64,000 nucleotides of DNA from Pararge aegeria (Eukaryota > Arthropoda > Insecta > Lepidoptera > Nymphalidae): contig NC_053182.1 in the NCBI RefSeq assembly GCF_905163445.1, positions 18,869,501 to 18,933,500 of the forward strand, written 5' to 3'. The position numbers and the translations under genes are program-made. The notes beneath the pieces are model-generated. The model saw nothing but the letters and a program-made list of their open reading frames with translations, ran no database searches and was not told where the DNA came from. Shown one piece after another: positions 11,390 to 21,056 of this stretch (position 1 is its first letter; every line of letters starts with the position of its first letter).

Positions 11390-11690
11390 CCGGTCTGCGC
11401 AGTTGACAGCGACCCTTCTAGAAAGAAGGGTCGTTGAGGGAATCCAACCCACGGCCTTAGACGCAGAAGCGTCTAAGGCCGTGGGTTGGATTCCCTCAAC
11501 TGGAAAAAAATGTTTGTGTGATGAACATTAAAGTTTTTCAGTAGCTGGGTGTTTATCTGGATATAAAAAGTATTTATGTGTATTATGTTCTTTAAAAAAA
11601 TATTTTTCGGTACCCATAACACAAGCTACGCTTTCTTTGGGGCTAGATGCCGATGTGTGTTTTTGTCGTATATTTATTTATTTATTTTAT
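11390..11690 (+). mobile_element. SINE-1 with a rearranged, folded-back head
   Basis: Body and 3' end are normal (TTTGTGTGATGAACATTAAAG, CATAACACAAGCTACGC, TATTTATTTATTTA). The head is replaced by two adjacent perfect fold-backs at 11410-11433 and 11433-11500, described separately. The upstream 11290-11390 is a different repeat, with AGTACTACAACCATGCTTAT shared in reverse with about 46080-46150. Confidence 0.8.
11410..11500. repeat. Two back-to-back perfect hairpins with AGAA loops
   Basis: Hairpin 1: 11410-11419 pairs exactly with 11424-11433, loop 11420-11423. Hairpin 2: 11433-11464 pairs exactly with 11469-11500 (32 bp), loop 11465-11468. Both loops read AGAA. The sense arms are SINE-1 head sequence. 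The reverse arms do not follow SINE order, so two separate inversion events are implied. Confidence 0.9.
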
Positions 11691-11699
11691 TATTATTAT

Positions 11700-11975
11700 T
11701 TATTTTTACAATGCTGTGTTTCGGAGGGAATCGCTCGACCCAAGTTACACCAGACCAATATTTTACAATATGATGATGAGGTTTTCCGGTTTCAAGGGCA
11801 TGGTTACCCTTAATTACAGACACATTAGGCGTAACACCTACGCCCCAGGTTGATGGACACAAGGCGCCACGTTGCAGGACGTGTACCTTGCATGCCCTGC
11901 AAAACGTTGCTCTGTTCTAAGCGGTGTATCACTTACCACATCAGGTGGGCCATCTGCTTGGTCCCTCAATTAATA
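11700..11975 (+). mobile_element. LINE 3' UTR-like repeat
   Basis: It contains CGGAGGGAATCGCTCGACCC and GGCGTAACACCTACGCC, and ends with CACTTACCACATCAGGTGGG, CCATCTGCTTGG and TCCCTCAATTAATAAA. The terminal block recurs in reverse at 43921-43965. The layout is typical of an insect LINE 3' end. The clade is not determined. Confidence 0.5.
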
Positions 11976-12800
11976 AATAAGCCGTTTAATCCCAAGTAAC
12001 ATATTAAACATCGATTTACAAAAAATAAATAAACAAAATAAAGAAAATCTAAATAATATACATGCATTCAAGTTAATTGGGTACCCATCTGCGGGTAAAG
12101 GCATACTCCATCTTGCCCCACTGCACTCTTTTAGTGGCGAGCCTCGTCCAAGTGGGCCCTGTATTAATACTTCAATAAAAAAAAACTGTAATCTATTGTG
12201 CCTACGCAGTGATTGTATGAATTTACAGAAAAAATAAATATTATGTCTAAACCTCCTGTGGCTGTACACTTTGTAATCTCAGAAAATACAAGTAGGTTGT
12301 AATTTGATCAATATCCACTCCTAAAATTGCGCCAGAAGGGATTTTGTGATAGCCCATGTGATCGATGTTTTTTGATATCTATTTAGATAATGAAACTTTA
12401 TCAGTTGGCGAGATTACGTTTTGGCTAACGACATGGATATACAGAACCCGAAGAAAGCTAGATGAAACTGAGCATTCAATAACCCAGCTTATTCCGAGTG
12501 GAGATCCGCGCCTGATCCGTGGGCTCTGTAATGTGATGATAATGACGACGAAAATGTACATCAAAAAGTTACTAGGTTAATGGATCGGAATCACTTCGCA
12601 GATTAAAATATCGACATTGGAACCAAAGAATTCATAAACAAAGTAAAGCTGCTACAAAAATCAATATAATTAAAATCGCACTTTTTCAAAAAAACGCCAT
12701 AATATGAATGAATGAAAGAATTTAGTCCCGCAACTTTTCAATTACGTTCAGAGAAATAACAATACAAAGTGTTGGACTTTCGACTAAGACACCGGGAGGT
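11976..12800. other. Diverged repeat fragments, unassigned
   Basis: 12070-12180 (GGGTACCCATCTGCGGG, GGCGAGCCTCGTCCAAGTGGG) and 12425-12550 (AACCCAGCTTATTCCGAGTG) look like old LINE pieces because of their frame-like composition. I cannot align them to other copies in this window. Confidence 0.35.
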
Positions 12801-12822
12801 ATCTTTTCTATCTATATATGTA

Positions 12823-12930
12823 TACTTTGCATGTGAGTCCTACTTGGACTCGAACAATGCAAAGTACAAAGTAAAAGTAGTTGTTATGGTTGTCACCGCG
12901 TATTCTTCATAAAACTACGCGGAGACAACC
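12823..12930. repeat. Two adjacent imperfect hairpins
   Basis: 12823-12840 folds imperfectly with 12846-12865 (TACTTTGCAT ... ATGCAAAGTA ends). 12888-12902 folds with 12916-12930 with one mismatch (GGTTGTCACCGCGTA arm). It could be a small MITE or a structured RNA. No flanking duplication was seen. Confidence 0.6.
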
Positions 12931-13307
12931 AAAGGTCAAATCAGTTTGATGTATAAGAAGCATCCCTTATCGATTGTCAGTGGCGGTGATACCAAATAAA
13001 TCTGAAAAATAAATTGGAATAGGTTGATAATTTAATTTATTCATTTATTCAGAATATTGGTAAGGGTACAGAATTGACACAATAAACAATTAATTTAATC
13101 AACTGCTTTTATTTATATTATTTATGTAGATAAACTAAATAACTTTTAGATTTGAAAGAACTGAAATTAACGTTTAAGAATTACCCATTAAGAAATAGAA
13201 AAAGAAAAATTGTCTTGATTATCACACATTTGTGTAAAATGATACATTTGTGTCATAAAATTGTTTAAAATACAAATGTGTGACAAAGGAGCTGGCTCCG
13301 TATAACT
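12931..13307. other. Unassigned AT-rich sequence
   Basis: Only short inverted motifs (CACACATTTGT / ACAAATGTGTG around 13225-13283) stand out. No coding signature. Confidence 0.35.
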
Positions 13308-13405
13308 GTGTACCAATACAGGGCACGATTCTTCTCTCAGAATGAGTAGGGTTCAGGCCGTAGTCCAACACGAGAACTCTCAGGCATGCAGGTTTCAATG
13401 TATTG
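13308..13405 (-). mobile_element. SINE-2 fragment
   Basis: The reversed blocks AGGCCGTAGTCCAACACG and GAGAACTCTCAGGCATGCAGG identify SINE-2. The segment between them is deleted. Confidence 0.65.
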
Positions 13406-13974
13406 TATATGTATTAACAATATGATAATTTTTTTCGAGAGATTTTAAATTATTTTTCCAAAAATGTTTTTTTATGTTTGTTATTTCTTTTAGTAAATGA
13501 TGAAAGATATGATATTTTTTCCAAAAATGATATTTTTTTGTGTGTGACATACAATATCAATGACTAACGATTCCCAAATTCCGGACACAGGGATTTGGGT
13601 GACGTCCATGAATGATTATTCTTTGGTGCTGATAACATCGAATATCTTAGTTGTGGATTAAAATATTATCAGATCAGAATTTGTGATAAGCTTTAAAAGA
13701 TACAGAACCCTTTCGGCCTTATGTTTTCTTGGTATTTATTTTAATTTCCATTTGGCATGCAAGCGGTAATTTTTTTTTCTATTTCAAAAATAATAGCAAT
13801 AATACTTTTACCAGTAAGAATTCAGGGTGCCTTATTTCCACGGTGGGTTGCCTGTAAGAACTCTACGTATACATATATATCTCGCGTGAAAATAATAACG
13901 ATTTGTATAGAATCTAAAAAGCGTCATCTAGTTGTAAATCTGGGAAACAGTATTGTCAAAGCGTTCTCAAAAGT

Positions 13975-14245
13975 GTTTCTCCACAGAACTAAGAACATAC
14001 AGAAACCGTGGACACGACTATTAATATTGAAGCATCAAAAACCACTCAACTTTAACAGTTAAATTTAGCAGTTGACAGTAATTATTTGACTTGTAATGGT
14101 CTAGAAGTTTATAACGAAATGAGAAAAATATGGTTACCCGGCAACATTCCGCGGGTGCAAAGTCAGAAGTGCGGGGAGCGTTTTCTCTGTTTTTGGACTC
14201 GATGCACTTCACTCAACAATGGCTGAATGTGGGTTCTGTTTATTT
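13975..14245 (+). mobile_element. MITE-E, most complete uninterrupted copy
   Basis: It opens CACAGAACTAAGAACATACAG and carries AAAAACCACTCAACTTTAACA, TTAGCAGTTGACAGTAATTA and CGGCAACATTCCGCGGGTGC. It closes GGCTGAATGTGGGTTCTGT. The ends are the inverted terminal motifs of the family. Length is about 270 bp and no ORF is present. Confidence 0.7.
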
Positions 14246-14892
14246 TTCATTCTAAGTATTTCTCCTTATTATACATATAAGGAGATAAAGTTTTATTGTC
14301 ATCATTATCGGTGACCTTGACACTCTACGCATCACACACGCAGGCTAATAAAAAAATCTACATAACCTTTTCGTTATTTTTTAGTGTAGTAAAGGAAAGT
14401 AGAAAACCTGTGTACAGAATGAGTTCTCTGTCAAATGTATTGCGATGCAAATATGGCTCTCATAATAATTTTCTTTAAATATAAAAAAAAATAAATAAAA
14501 TATTTAATAAATGTAGCAAAAATTTTGGTTAGTAACGAAAGCAAATATAACTATCAAAAATTTAGCCAATTAAAATCGAATATACATTTTTTAATTAATT
14601 AAATACAAAGGGTGTATAATGATCACACCGCTATTGCAGTGCCAATTAGGATATCGTCCCGATCTCGAGCGCGATCTTTATAATTTATTTGTTACGGTGT
14701 GATAGACGGCCTGATCTAATCGCATTATATAGGTACTTAATTTATGCGTACCCGAAAGATGCATTGAGATTGCTACTCTCTGCAAATCGAAGAGGGTATT
14801 GTGTTATAGCATAAGTTTGTTATTGAAACCTTTTTCTTAAATAACTGTCAGTGAGTTTTTTTGCATTAAGCAGTCTTAGTAATCTTCAAATG
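14246..14892. other. Unassigned AT-rich sequence
   Basis: No recognisable family or gene. Confidence 0.4.
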
Positions 14893-15258
14893 CCTACGCC
14901 CGCGGGCGATGGAGAGAGCTATGCTAGGAGTATCTCTACGTGGTCAAATCAGAAACAAGGAGATCCGTAGGAGAACCAGAGTTACATAGCTCAGCGAGTC
15001 GCGAAGCTGAAGTGGCAATGGGCAGGGCACATAGCTCGGAGAACCGATGGACGTTGGGGTCTTAGGATGCTGGAATGGCGACCCCGCACCGGTTAACGCA
15101 GCGTAGGTCGGCCCCCAATGCGGTGGACAGATGACATCAGGCGAGTCGCAGGGAGCCGCTGGAGGCAAGCGGCCCAGGACCGTGGATTGTGGAACTCCCT
15201 ACAAAAGACCTATGTCCAGCAGTGGACGTACATTGGTTGAAATGATGATGATGACAAG
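14893..15258 (+). mobile_element. LINE-C (RTE-like) 3' end with broken ORF
   Basis: It encodes the AMERAMLGVSL region, then IRNKEIRRRTRVT. A short deletion and stop follow before the expected DIAQRVAKLKWQWAG segment, so the frame is broken. The downstream part keeps GGAACTCCCTACAAAAGACC, TATGTCCAGCAGTGGACGTA and the GGTTGAAATGATGATGATGA tail. It is the longest plus-strand LINE-C copy here. Confidence 0.85.
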
Positions 15259-15343
15259 TGAACCCTTGACTGAAATCTCACCTCTTCATCACTTCCCACC
15301 AGTTGAGATTTAAGGGCTAATCTTTAGTGGAATAAAAAATAAG
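15259..15343. mobile_element. SINE-3 3'-end fragments, apparently inverted pair
   Basis: 15258-15285 reads as reversed SINE-3 tail (AGTGAACCCTTGACTGAAATC). 15297-15343 reads as forward tail (CACCAGTTGAGATTTAAGGG, AGTGGAATAAAAAA). The two halves meet near the CACCTCTTCATCACTTCCC segment. Confidence 0.5.
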
Positions 15344-15554
15344 TCTTCGTAATATTAAGAAAATACTGAAATCCTACTTATGATCATTTCTATACTCAAA
15401 TGTTAAACTGGCAGTAATGTTCTGTAGTTAACGTACCTAGCCTTAATTCTCTGTTAGCATATATTGCAAACCTGGGTGGTTTTCTGATGGCAGCTATAAG
15501 TTTTTTTTTTTCGTAAACTTTTATGTAAATAAATTAATAAAGCCAGTCTAGTCT

Positions 15555-15765
15555 ACCAGTTGCGACGCTGAAGTGGTATTGGGCGCGCACAGCTCAGAGA
15601 ACCGATGAACGTTGGCATCCCAAGGTGCTGGAATGGCAACCTCGCACCGGTAAACGCAGCCTTGGAAAACCCCTGTCAGTCCCCTGACAGACCCCCGAGT
15701 CGCAGGACGCTGGATTAGCGGCATAAGACAGTGGCATTTGGAACTCCGTACAACAGAATAGAATA
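15555..15765 (+). mobile_element. LINE-C 3' fragment ending in AGAAT repeats
   Basis: It contains GCTGAAGTGGTATTGGGCGC, GAACCGATGAACGTTGG, GGTGCTGGAATGGCAACCTC and ATTTGGAACTCCGTACAACAG. The usual tail is replaced by AGAATAGAATAGAATAGAAT. Confidence 0.8.
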
Positions 15766-15784
15766 GAATAGAATAAAAATTAAC

Positions 15785-15820
15785 TGTGTACATTTTTTTA
15801 ATGTTTTAGGTAAGTGGGAA
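15785..15820 (+). promoter_or_regulatory. Recursive-splice-like motif (weaker)
   Basis: A T-rich run (CATTTTTTTAATGTTTTAG) is followed directly by GTAAGT, with the junction at 15809/15810. An acceptor abutting a donor is the layout of a recursive splice (ratchet) site in long insect introns. The tract is interrupted by A and G, so it is weaker than the 55862 site. Confidence 0.2.
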
Positions 15821-16064
15821 TAGTTCCAACAGTTTGCCACTTTCTGGCGTGCAATTTTCTTATATACTTAAGAGTTGATTTTACATACGACTATTATCTT
15901 AAAACTAACAATTTTAAACTTTAGACACTAATTAAGAACTGTCTCAAATATATTCGGTAATATTATAATATGCCTTACTTATTAACCTATTTTTAGAAAT
16001 ATTTCCGTCTAATTCTTTTACCATGAGTGGTAAATGGTTAAAAATGTGGTTAAATAAATACATT

Positions 16065-16128
16065 TTGGAACTCCCTACCAAAGAAGATCTATCTCCAGCA
16101 GTGGACGTCCATTGGTTGACATGGCGTA
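16065..16128 (+). mobile_element. LINE-C terminal fragment
   Basis: It retains only TTTGGAACTCCCTACCAAAG and CCAGCAGTGGACGTCCATTG, the last ~60 bp of the family. Confidence 0.75.
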
Positions 16129-16457
16129 CACGTCATTGACTTATTTTAGCAGATTAGGGTTAGTATGCTTCTATTATCGCAAAATCAATTTATCAGTGAT
16201 TGATGTGATTTAAAGATAAAATTGTTTTTATCATATTTGTAATTTCGCAGGGCTTCTTTCAGCGGATTTGTCTGCGTGCCTATGTTTTCCTGGTACTAAA
16301 AGATGTAGCTCTTGGTTCTGAAACGAAAGTACGTTGCTGCTTGAAAAGAGGCAAAGCAACAAACACTTTTGGATTTATAATATGAATCCTACTTTAAGTA
16401 ATTATTTTTACTTCACGAAAATAGCTCGGTAGTTTTTTAAAACATTTACTGATTCGT

Positions 16458-16676
16458 AGAACGTAGACGTGCGTAGGTTGGACGTCGGGGTCTCAAGGTG
16501 CTGGAATGGCAGCTCCGCACCTTAGTCGACCCCCAACGAGGTGGACAGACGACATTAAGCGCGTCGCAGGTTGCCGCTGGAACCAAGCGGCACAAAACCG
16601 TGGAATTTGGAACTCCTTACAAAAGACCTATGTCCAGCAGTGGACGTCTATCGGTTGATATGATGATGATGATGAG
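16458..16676 (+). mobile_element. LINE-C 3' end
   Basis: It runs from GGACGTCGGGGTCTCAAGG to GTCTATCGGTTGATATGATG and a GATGAT tail. It has a 20-30 bp internal deletion at the CGCACC/TTAGTCG junction relative to the 14893 copy. Confidence 0.85.
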
Positions 16677-16897
16677 AACGTAAGCCTCTCAGTAAATTAC
16701 TGGACTGAGTGAACTTCGTTTTAACTCTTAACTATTGAAAGAAATCCAAAGTGGCAATTTCTGTTATAAAAAATTTGAACAGTCAGGGTCTAAACCCAAT
16801 AGTTGGCACACGACCATCAACCGACACTAGGTCACACCCCCCACTTTTGGAAGTATAGTCCCGATTAATAAATAAACTAATAAATGAATAGTCTAGT

Positions 16898-17265
16898 CAA
16901 ATCAAGTCAAATATTTCTTTAGTGCCATAGATGGCACTTTTGATGCTTTGATTATATACAAAACTAGTTGTACCCTTCCACACTTCGCTGTGGCACATTG
17001 TGATTGAATGGTTGAGAAAAATAGATAAAAACAATCCTTGATGCGTATTATATACCATGCTAAAATTTCAGCCCGATCGGTGTAGAACTTTTTGAGTTTT
17101 TGAAGCGTACACAAACCAACATAACATTTTTATATATATAGATGTATACATAGTAGGGAGTAGTGTTGGCGATAACTACATTCGTAAACTTAAAACTAAA
17201 GCTACGTTTCCAAAGCCCAAGAAACTTAGCCGGGTGTTATTTTTGTTATCACCATCTCACATTTT
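16898..17265 (-). mobile_element. LINE-A 3' end interrupted by a Helitron-like element
   Basis: 16898-16962 is the LINE-A terminus reversed (CAAGTCAAATATTTCTTTAG, TGGCACTTTTGATGC). 17143-17265 continues with GGCGATAACTACATTCG, AAACTTAGCCGGGTG and TATCACCATCTCACA. The gap holds a CTAG-ended insertion. Confidence 0.75.
16964..17141 (-). mobile_element. Helitron-like insertion inside LINE-A
   Basis: The plus strand begins CTAGTTGTACCCTTCCACAC (CTAG at 16964-16967) and ends in TTTTATATATATAGAT. The reverse complement therefore ends in CTAG like the other Helitron-like copies. It is about 180 bp with no ORF. Confidence 0.55.
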
Positions 17266-17269
17266 CATT

Positions 17270-17526
17270 TGAAATAAATAAACTACGACAATACACACAT
17301 CGCCATCTAGCCCCAAAGTAGAATAGCTAGTAAAATGGGTACTAGGATAGCTTATGAATATTTTTATGAATAAAACATACATAATTACTTAAGATATATA
17401 GGTAAACACACAGGCACTGAAAACCATTCAAATTCATCGCACAGACATTTTTCCAGTGGTGGAAATCGAACCTACGGCCTTGGAATCGGAAAGTAGGGTC
17501 GCTGTCCACTGCGCCATTCCGCTGTG
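17270..17526 (-). mobile_element. SINE-1, full length
   Basis: The reversed head is present (TGGAAATCGAACCTACGGCC, CGCTGTCCACTGCGCC), as are the body and the ATCGCCATCTAGCCCCAAAG block. An extra AATAGCTAGTAAA segment replaces part of the AAGCGTAGCTTG region. Confidence 0.85.
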
Positions 17527-17758
17527 TATTTGGATAAGTAAGCAACTTTCCATAGATACTTATTGAATATTTTATCAAGTACATACAAACATTACATCAC
17601 ACATGTAACTGCTTATGATGACACGGTGCGATCTGTATCAGTTATTGCTTGCTACCGTAATTTTGATAACGATTTACATGATTGGTAACGGTATTATCGT
17701 TATCGAATAGATTCCAACCAAAATACTATTTAAAAAAACACTGACTTTTATATGTGGA

Positions 17759-17944
17759 CTAGCGGTCCCTCGTGACTTCGTCCGCGTATATGTCAACCTT
17801 AAAAGATAGACATTTTCTATCGCGGACTTTTTTTTTAGAACTTTTAAAAGAGGACAACTTTGTCATACATGATTTTATCGAAACCTTACGCAGCGAAAGC
17901 TCCCAAAGGGGAAAAAACCCTGATTTTGAAACATTCTGATTCTT
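17759..17944 (-). mobile_element. Helitron-like fragment
   Basis: The plus strand starts CTAGCGGTCCCTCGTGACTT, the reverse complement of the usual GAAGTCACGAGGGACCGCTAG-type end. It then reaches a degraded ACGCAGCGAAAGCTCCC segment where SINE-1 begins. The 5' end is missing. Confidence 0.55.
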
Positions 17945-18205
17945 TGACGGCCGAGTGGCGCAGTGGACAGCGACCCTGCTTTCTGAGTCTAAGGTCGTGG
18001 GTTCGATTCCCACAACTGGAAAATGTTTGTGTGATGAACATGAATGTTTTTCAGTGTCTCTGTTTATCTGTATATTATAAGTATTTATGTGTATTATATT
18101 CATAACAAAATATTCATCAGCTATTTTAGTACCTATAACACAAGCTACGCCTACTTTGGGGCTAGATGGCGATGTGTGGATTGTCGTAGTATATTTATTT
18201 ATTTA
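17945..18205 (+). mobile_element. SINE-1, full length
   Basis: Head GACGGCCGAGTGGCGCAGTG, B-box GGGTTCGATTCCCACAACTG, body TTTGTGTGATGAACATGAAT and tail TATATTTATTTATTTAATTA are all intact. It is one of the best-preserved copies in the window. Confidence 0.92.
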
Positions 18206-18439
18206 ATTATTCTCCATTGGTGCTATGCTTATATTGGTATCGGCATATTATATAGCCTTCACAATCACATAGTAATAGCCTATAGCCTATAGACACGGAT
18301 AAATTGGTGGTTGCGATCAATCATTTACATGTTTACAACAGGAAATACAATAAAGATGGATAAAATCGAGTCAATAAAATCGACACCGCTGTAGATTTAT
18401 TTTCAGCTGACACCCAGTCAGTCAGAGTTACTTTCGCAT

Positions 18440-18698
18440 TTAGATAAATAAATAAATATTCTACGACAATTCACCCATCGCCAGCTAGCTCCAAAGTTAG
18501 CGTAGCTTGTGTTATGGGTGCTACGATGATTGATGAATATTTTTATGAATAATATACATAAGTACGCATAATAATAGCATAGGCACAAAGACGCTGATAA
18601 ACATTCATGTTCTTCGCACAAACATTTTCCAGTTTTGGGAATTGAACCTTGGACTCGGAGCGCAGGGTCGCTGCCCACTGCGCCAATGGGCCGTCAAA
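18440..18698 (-). mobile_element. SINE-1, full length
   Basis: It runs from an AAATAAATAAATATTCTACG tail to a reversed head ending GCCAATGGGCCGTCAA. The B-box region is slightly shortened (GGGAATTGAACCTTGG). Confidence 0.88.
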
Positions 18699-18718
18699 TA
18701 TATATATAGACATCTTAA

Positions 18719-18830
18719 GCTTGAACTTTACCACCAATCTGCACTGGGCCAGCGTAGTGGACTATGGGGTTGGAGTAGACCCGTGCTCTGTAGTGGGCCG
18801 GTAAAGGGTTGATGTGATACTGATTATGAA
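18719..18830 (+). mobile_element. SINE-2 3' fragment
   Basis: CCACCAATCTGCACTGGGCC, GTGCTCTGTAGTGGGCCGG and GGGTTGATGTGATACTGAT identify the family. The head is absent. Confidence 0.75.
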
Positions 18831-18959
18831 AGCCTGCACTTTGAACAGATAAACACGCCGGGGCCCACTAAAACGTGGATCCAAAGAACTAAAACAACAA
18901 ATGAAACAAACACAAATTAAACAAACTGTGCACACTTTTATCGACAATCACTCAACCGA

Positions 18960-19275
18960 TAACACTATGCACCCATCACGCTAACCCCGTCCCGCTCCCA
19001 CCCGCTGCGATCCGCATATCTCTCCCTCTAGTTCTACGAATAAAAAAACAAACTAATGAGCGATATCTCGTTATCACTCGCCGCCATATCGCACAGCATC
19101 CGCTAAGCTATCGCGTGCGATAAGTGGAAATCTGTCAACGGTCGATTCAAATTGCTCGCTTAATTGGACTTTTGTATGCGTGACCTTTGATCTGGCGAAG
19201 ATTTGGAATAAGATCATTGATCTAATGAAAGTGGGTATCTCATTCGCCGTTATCTAATTTGCGAGTGATGACAAT
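18960..19275. promoter_or_regulatory. Unique island rich in GATA-type motifs
   Basis: The island is non-repetitive and has several GATA-core sites in both orientations (GTTATCACTC, TGCGATAAGTG, CCGTTATCTAAT). It also has a nuclear-receptor-like TGACCTTTGA near 19189 and GATCATTGATCTAATG. Possible enhancer; function is inferred only from motif density. Confidence 0.25.
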
Positions 19276-19299
19276 TTATAACTGTAGGTAGGTTTACTA

Positions 19300-19430
19300 G
19301 CTACCTCGCTGGTCTAGTGGTTAGGATGTTTCAATCAAAAGCTCCTGGGTTCGTATCCCGGTCTTCCAAAACTGTTGAGGTATTACGTTTTTATGTTAAA
19401 GCCAGCCCGGAGCTAGGGAAATGTGCAGTA
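19300..19430 (+). mobile_element. tRNA-headed SINE of another type (single copy seen)
   Basis: The head has GGTCTAGTGGTTAGGATG (A-box-like) and CTGGGTTCGTATCCCGGTC (B-box-like) with a plausible T arm. No paired acceptor stem is present, and a GTTGAGGTATTACG body follows. It is therefore a SINE head rather than a tRNA gene. Confidence 0.6.
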
Positions 19431-19431
19431 T

Positions 19432-19470
19432 CAAAATTAAAATTCAAAATTTATTTCAAGTAGGCGTAGT
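19432..19470 (-). mobile_element. LINE-B tail fragment
   Basis: AAAATTCAAAATTTATTTCA followed by AGTAGGCGTAG is the reversed LINE-B 3' terminus. Confidence 0.55.
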
Positions 19471-19484
19471 TAAGAGTGATATTT

Positions 19485-19685
19485 TAATTGCTAACGGTGA
19501 AGGAAAAAATCATTTAGGAACTTGCATGCCAGAGAGTTCTCCATAATGTTCTCAAAGGTGTGTGGAGTCCACCAATCCGCACTGGGCAAGCGTGGTGGAC
19601 TACGGCCTTAACCCCTTCTCATTGTGGGAGGAGACCCGTGCTCCCGTGCTCTGTAGTGGGCCGATAATGGGTTGAGATGAAGATG
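19485..19685 (+). mobile_element. SINE-2 body and 3' end
   Basis: It starts at AACGGTGAAGGAAAAAATC and contains CCACCAATCCGCACTGGGC, GGACTACGGCCTTAACCCC and a GATAATGGGTTGAGATGA tail. The head is replaced by the fragments at 19300-19470. Confidence 0.85.
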
Positions 19686-20117
19686 AGTTTATAAGTACTT
19701 TTGAAACGTCAAGTCAGTTTGTTTGTAGTTACTCTACCATCATTCGGGCCCAGTGTCTCCAAAACCACGTAAAGTGTCTCGATAACTATCAATAACTTGT
19801 CATAATAGTCGTTAAAAACCACCAATCCGCATCGAAGCAGCGTGGTGGGTAGCTCTAAAACCTAGAATAATAGGCTAAAGGTGTGGTAAGGGTTATCAAT
19901 AAGTGAATAGTTTGGAAGTTACTTATATCTTCTCGAACGTATTGTGTCGTATTTATAAAAAAAAAAAAAAAAAAAACGTCTGGGAAAAACTCTCCGTTAC
20001 GAAAATATTTCCTTCACTTAAAAAAAATTATACCTGAAACTGTGACTGGCCATTATCGTTAGAACAAATCAAAGATAGAAAAAAAATGAAAAAAGGGCAC
20101 TTTTCAAATTCCCAAAT

Positions 20118-20197
20118 TGTCTTTGCCGGGAATCGAACCCGTGACCTCCAGCTTAAAACCAGAGAGTTAACTGCTGTGCCAGCTAGGTCGTTAAAAA
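20118..20197 (-). mobile_element. tRNA-like SINE head
   Basis: The minus strand reads CGACCTAGCTGGCACAGCAG then GGTCACGGGTTCGATTCCCG. The T arm is good, but the 5' ACGACCT has no matching 3' acceptor strand, so a functional tRNA is unlikely. Confidence 0.5.
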
Positions 20198-20504
20198 CTA
20201 ACGTAATAACTTTGTCGCATGAAAATAACTTGTCTTTTTTTCGCATGGAGGGGTCATAACGCTTTTTCATTATGTGACGATTTCGCCCAGTCAACTATCA
20301 CAAGACGCGTTTAGGAACCTCGTTGCAACAAATACGTACCTACAATGTAATGTAACATTAGCGATAATTCCATTTCTAGATAAGCCTGCAACTCAACCGG
20401 GTTCTTTGTCTTAGAAGCAGATAAGACACGGACGACCGTGTGTGATCCGATTGGCTGTACTGTTCATTTTGTCTACTTCAAAAAATTAATAATATTATAC
20501 TTAG

Positions 20505-20556
20505 CGAGTTGTCAGGCGAACCAACGGACGTTGGGGTCTTACGGTGCTTGAATGTA
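20505..20556 (+). mobile_element. LINE-C internal fragment
   Basis: Only CGAACCAACGGACGTTGGGG and CTTACGGTGCTTGAATG remain, matching the middle of the LINE-C 3' region. Confidence 0.6.
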
Positions 20557-20564
20557 GTAACTTG

Positions 20565-20704
20565 AAATTCAAATTCAAAATTGGTTTATGTCAAGTAAGC
20601 CTAATAATATAAGCACTTTTGAAACGGCAGGTCTTGGTTTTTAGTGACTCTACCACCGGTTTAGAAGGCAGATTCCCCGGTGAAGAAGCCGGCAAAAATA
20701 TAGC
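20565..20704 (-). mobile_element. LINE-B 3' end
   Basis: The tail TTCAAATTCAAAATTGG is followed by TAAGCACTTTTGAAACGGC, GACTCTACCACCGG and GAAGAAGCCGGCAA, the reversed LINE-B 3' UTR. Confidence 0.8.
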
Positions 20705-20845
20705 ATATTATGAAAATTAAGCTTAATTTGCTATAGTTCACGAAAAAATTTTTTTTCAATCCTTTTACTCCCACACCAAACAGATCTTCGGTAATGTACT
20801 CTCTACGCACGTTTCGCTCCGAATACGGAGAATGTTGTCTTTACC
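20705..20845 (-). mobile_element. Repeat H (unknown type)
   Basis: AAGCTTAATTTGCTATAGTTC, CACCAAACAGATCTTCGG, CTCTACGCACGTTTCGCTCC match the plus-strand copy at 43700-43862. A LINE-B 3' end lies adjacent in both places, in the same orientation here but inverted there. Confidence 0.6.
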
Positions 20846-20885
20846 GTTCTTATAATTTTTTATTAAATATACTTATTTATTATTT

Positions 20886-21056
20886 GTCGGCCGATAGGGG
20901 CAGCGAAAAAGTTTATGTGATGAACATGAATGTTTTTCAGTTTATCTGTATTTTATAAGTATTTAAGTATTAATAGAAATTATTCCTCAGTCAACTTAGT
21001 ACCCATGACACAAGCTACGCTTACTTTGGGGCTAGATGGCGATGTGTGTGTACTTT
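20886..21056 (+). mobile_element. SINE-1 with internal deletion of the tRNA-like core
   Basis: The head is reduced to TCGGCCGATAGGGGCAGCG and joins directly to AAGTTTATGTGATGAACATG. The B box is lost. The 3' block CTTACTTTGGGGCTAGATGG is intact. Confidence 0.85.

Noticed and set aside
17945..18020. tRNA gene (good A and B boxes, TTCGATTCC T loop)
   Set aside because: The sequence recurs as the head of at least ten SINE-1 copies and lacks a paired acceptor stem.
19300..19375. tRNA gene resembling a Glu/Asp tRNA
   Set aside because: The T arm is fine but acceptor and anticodon stems do not close; it heads a SINE-like body.
20118..20197. Minus-strand tRNA gene
   Set aside because: No complementary 3' acceptor strand; treated as a SINE head.
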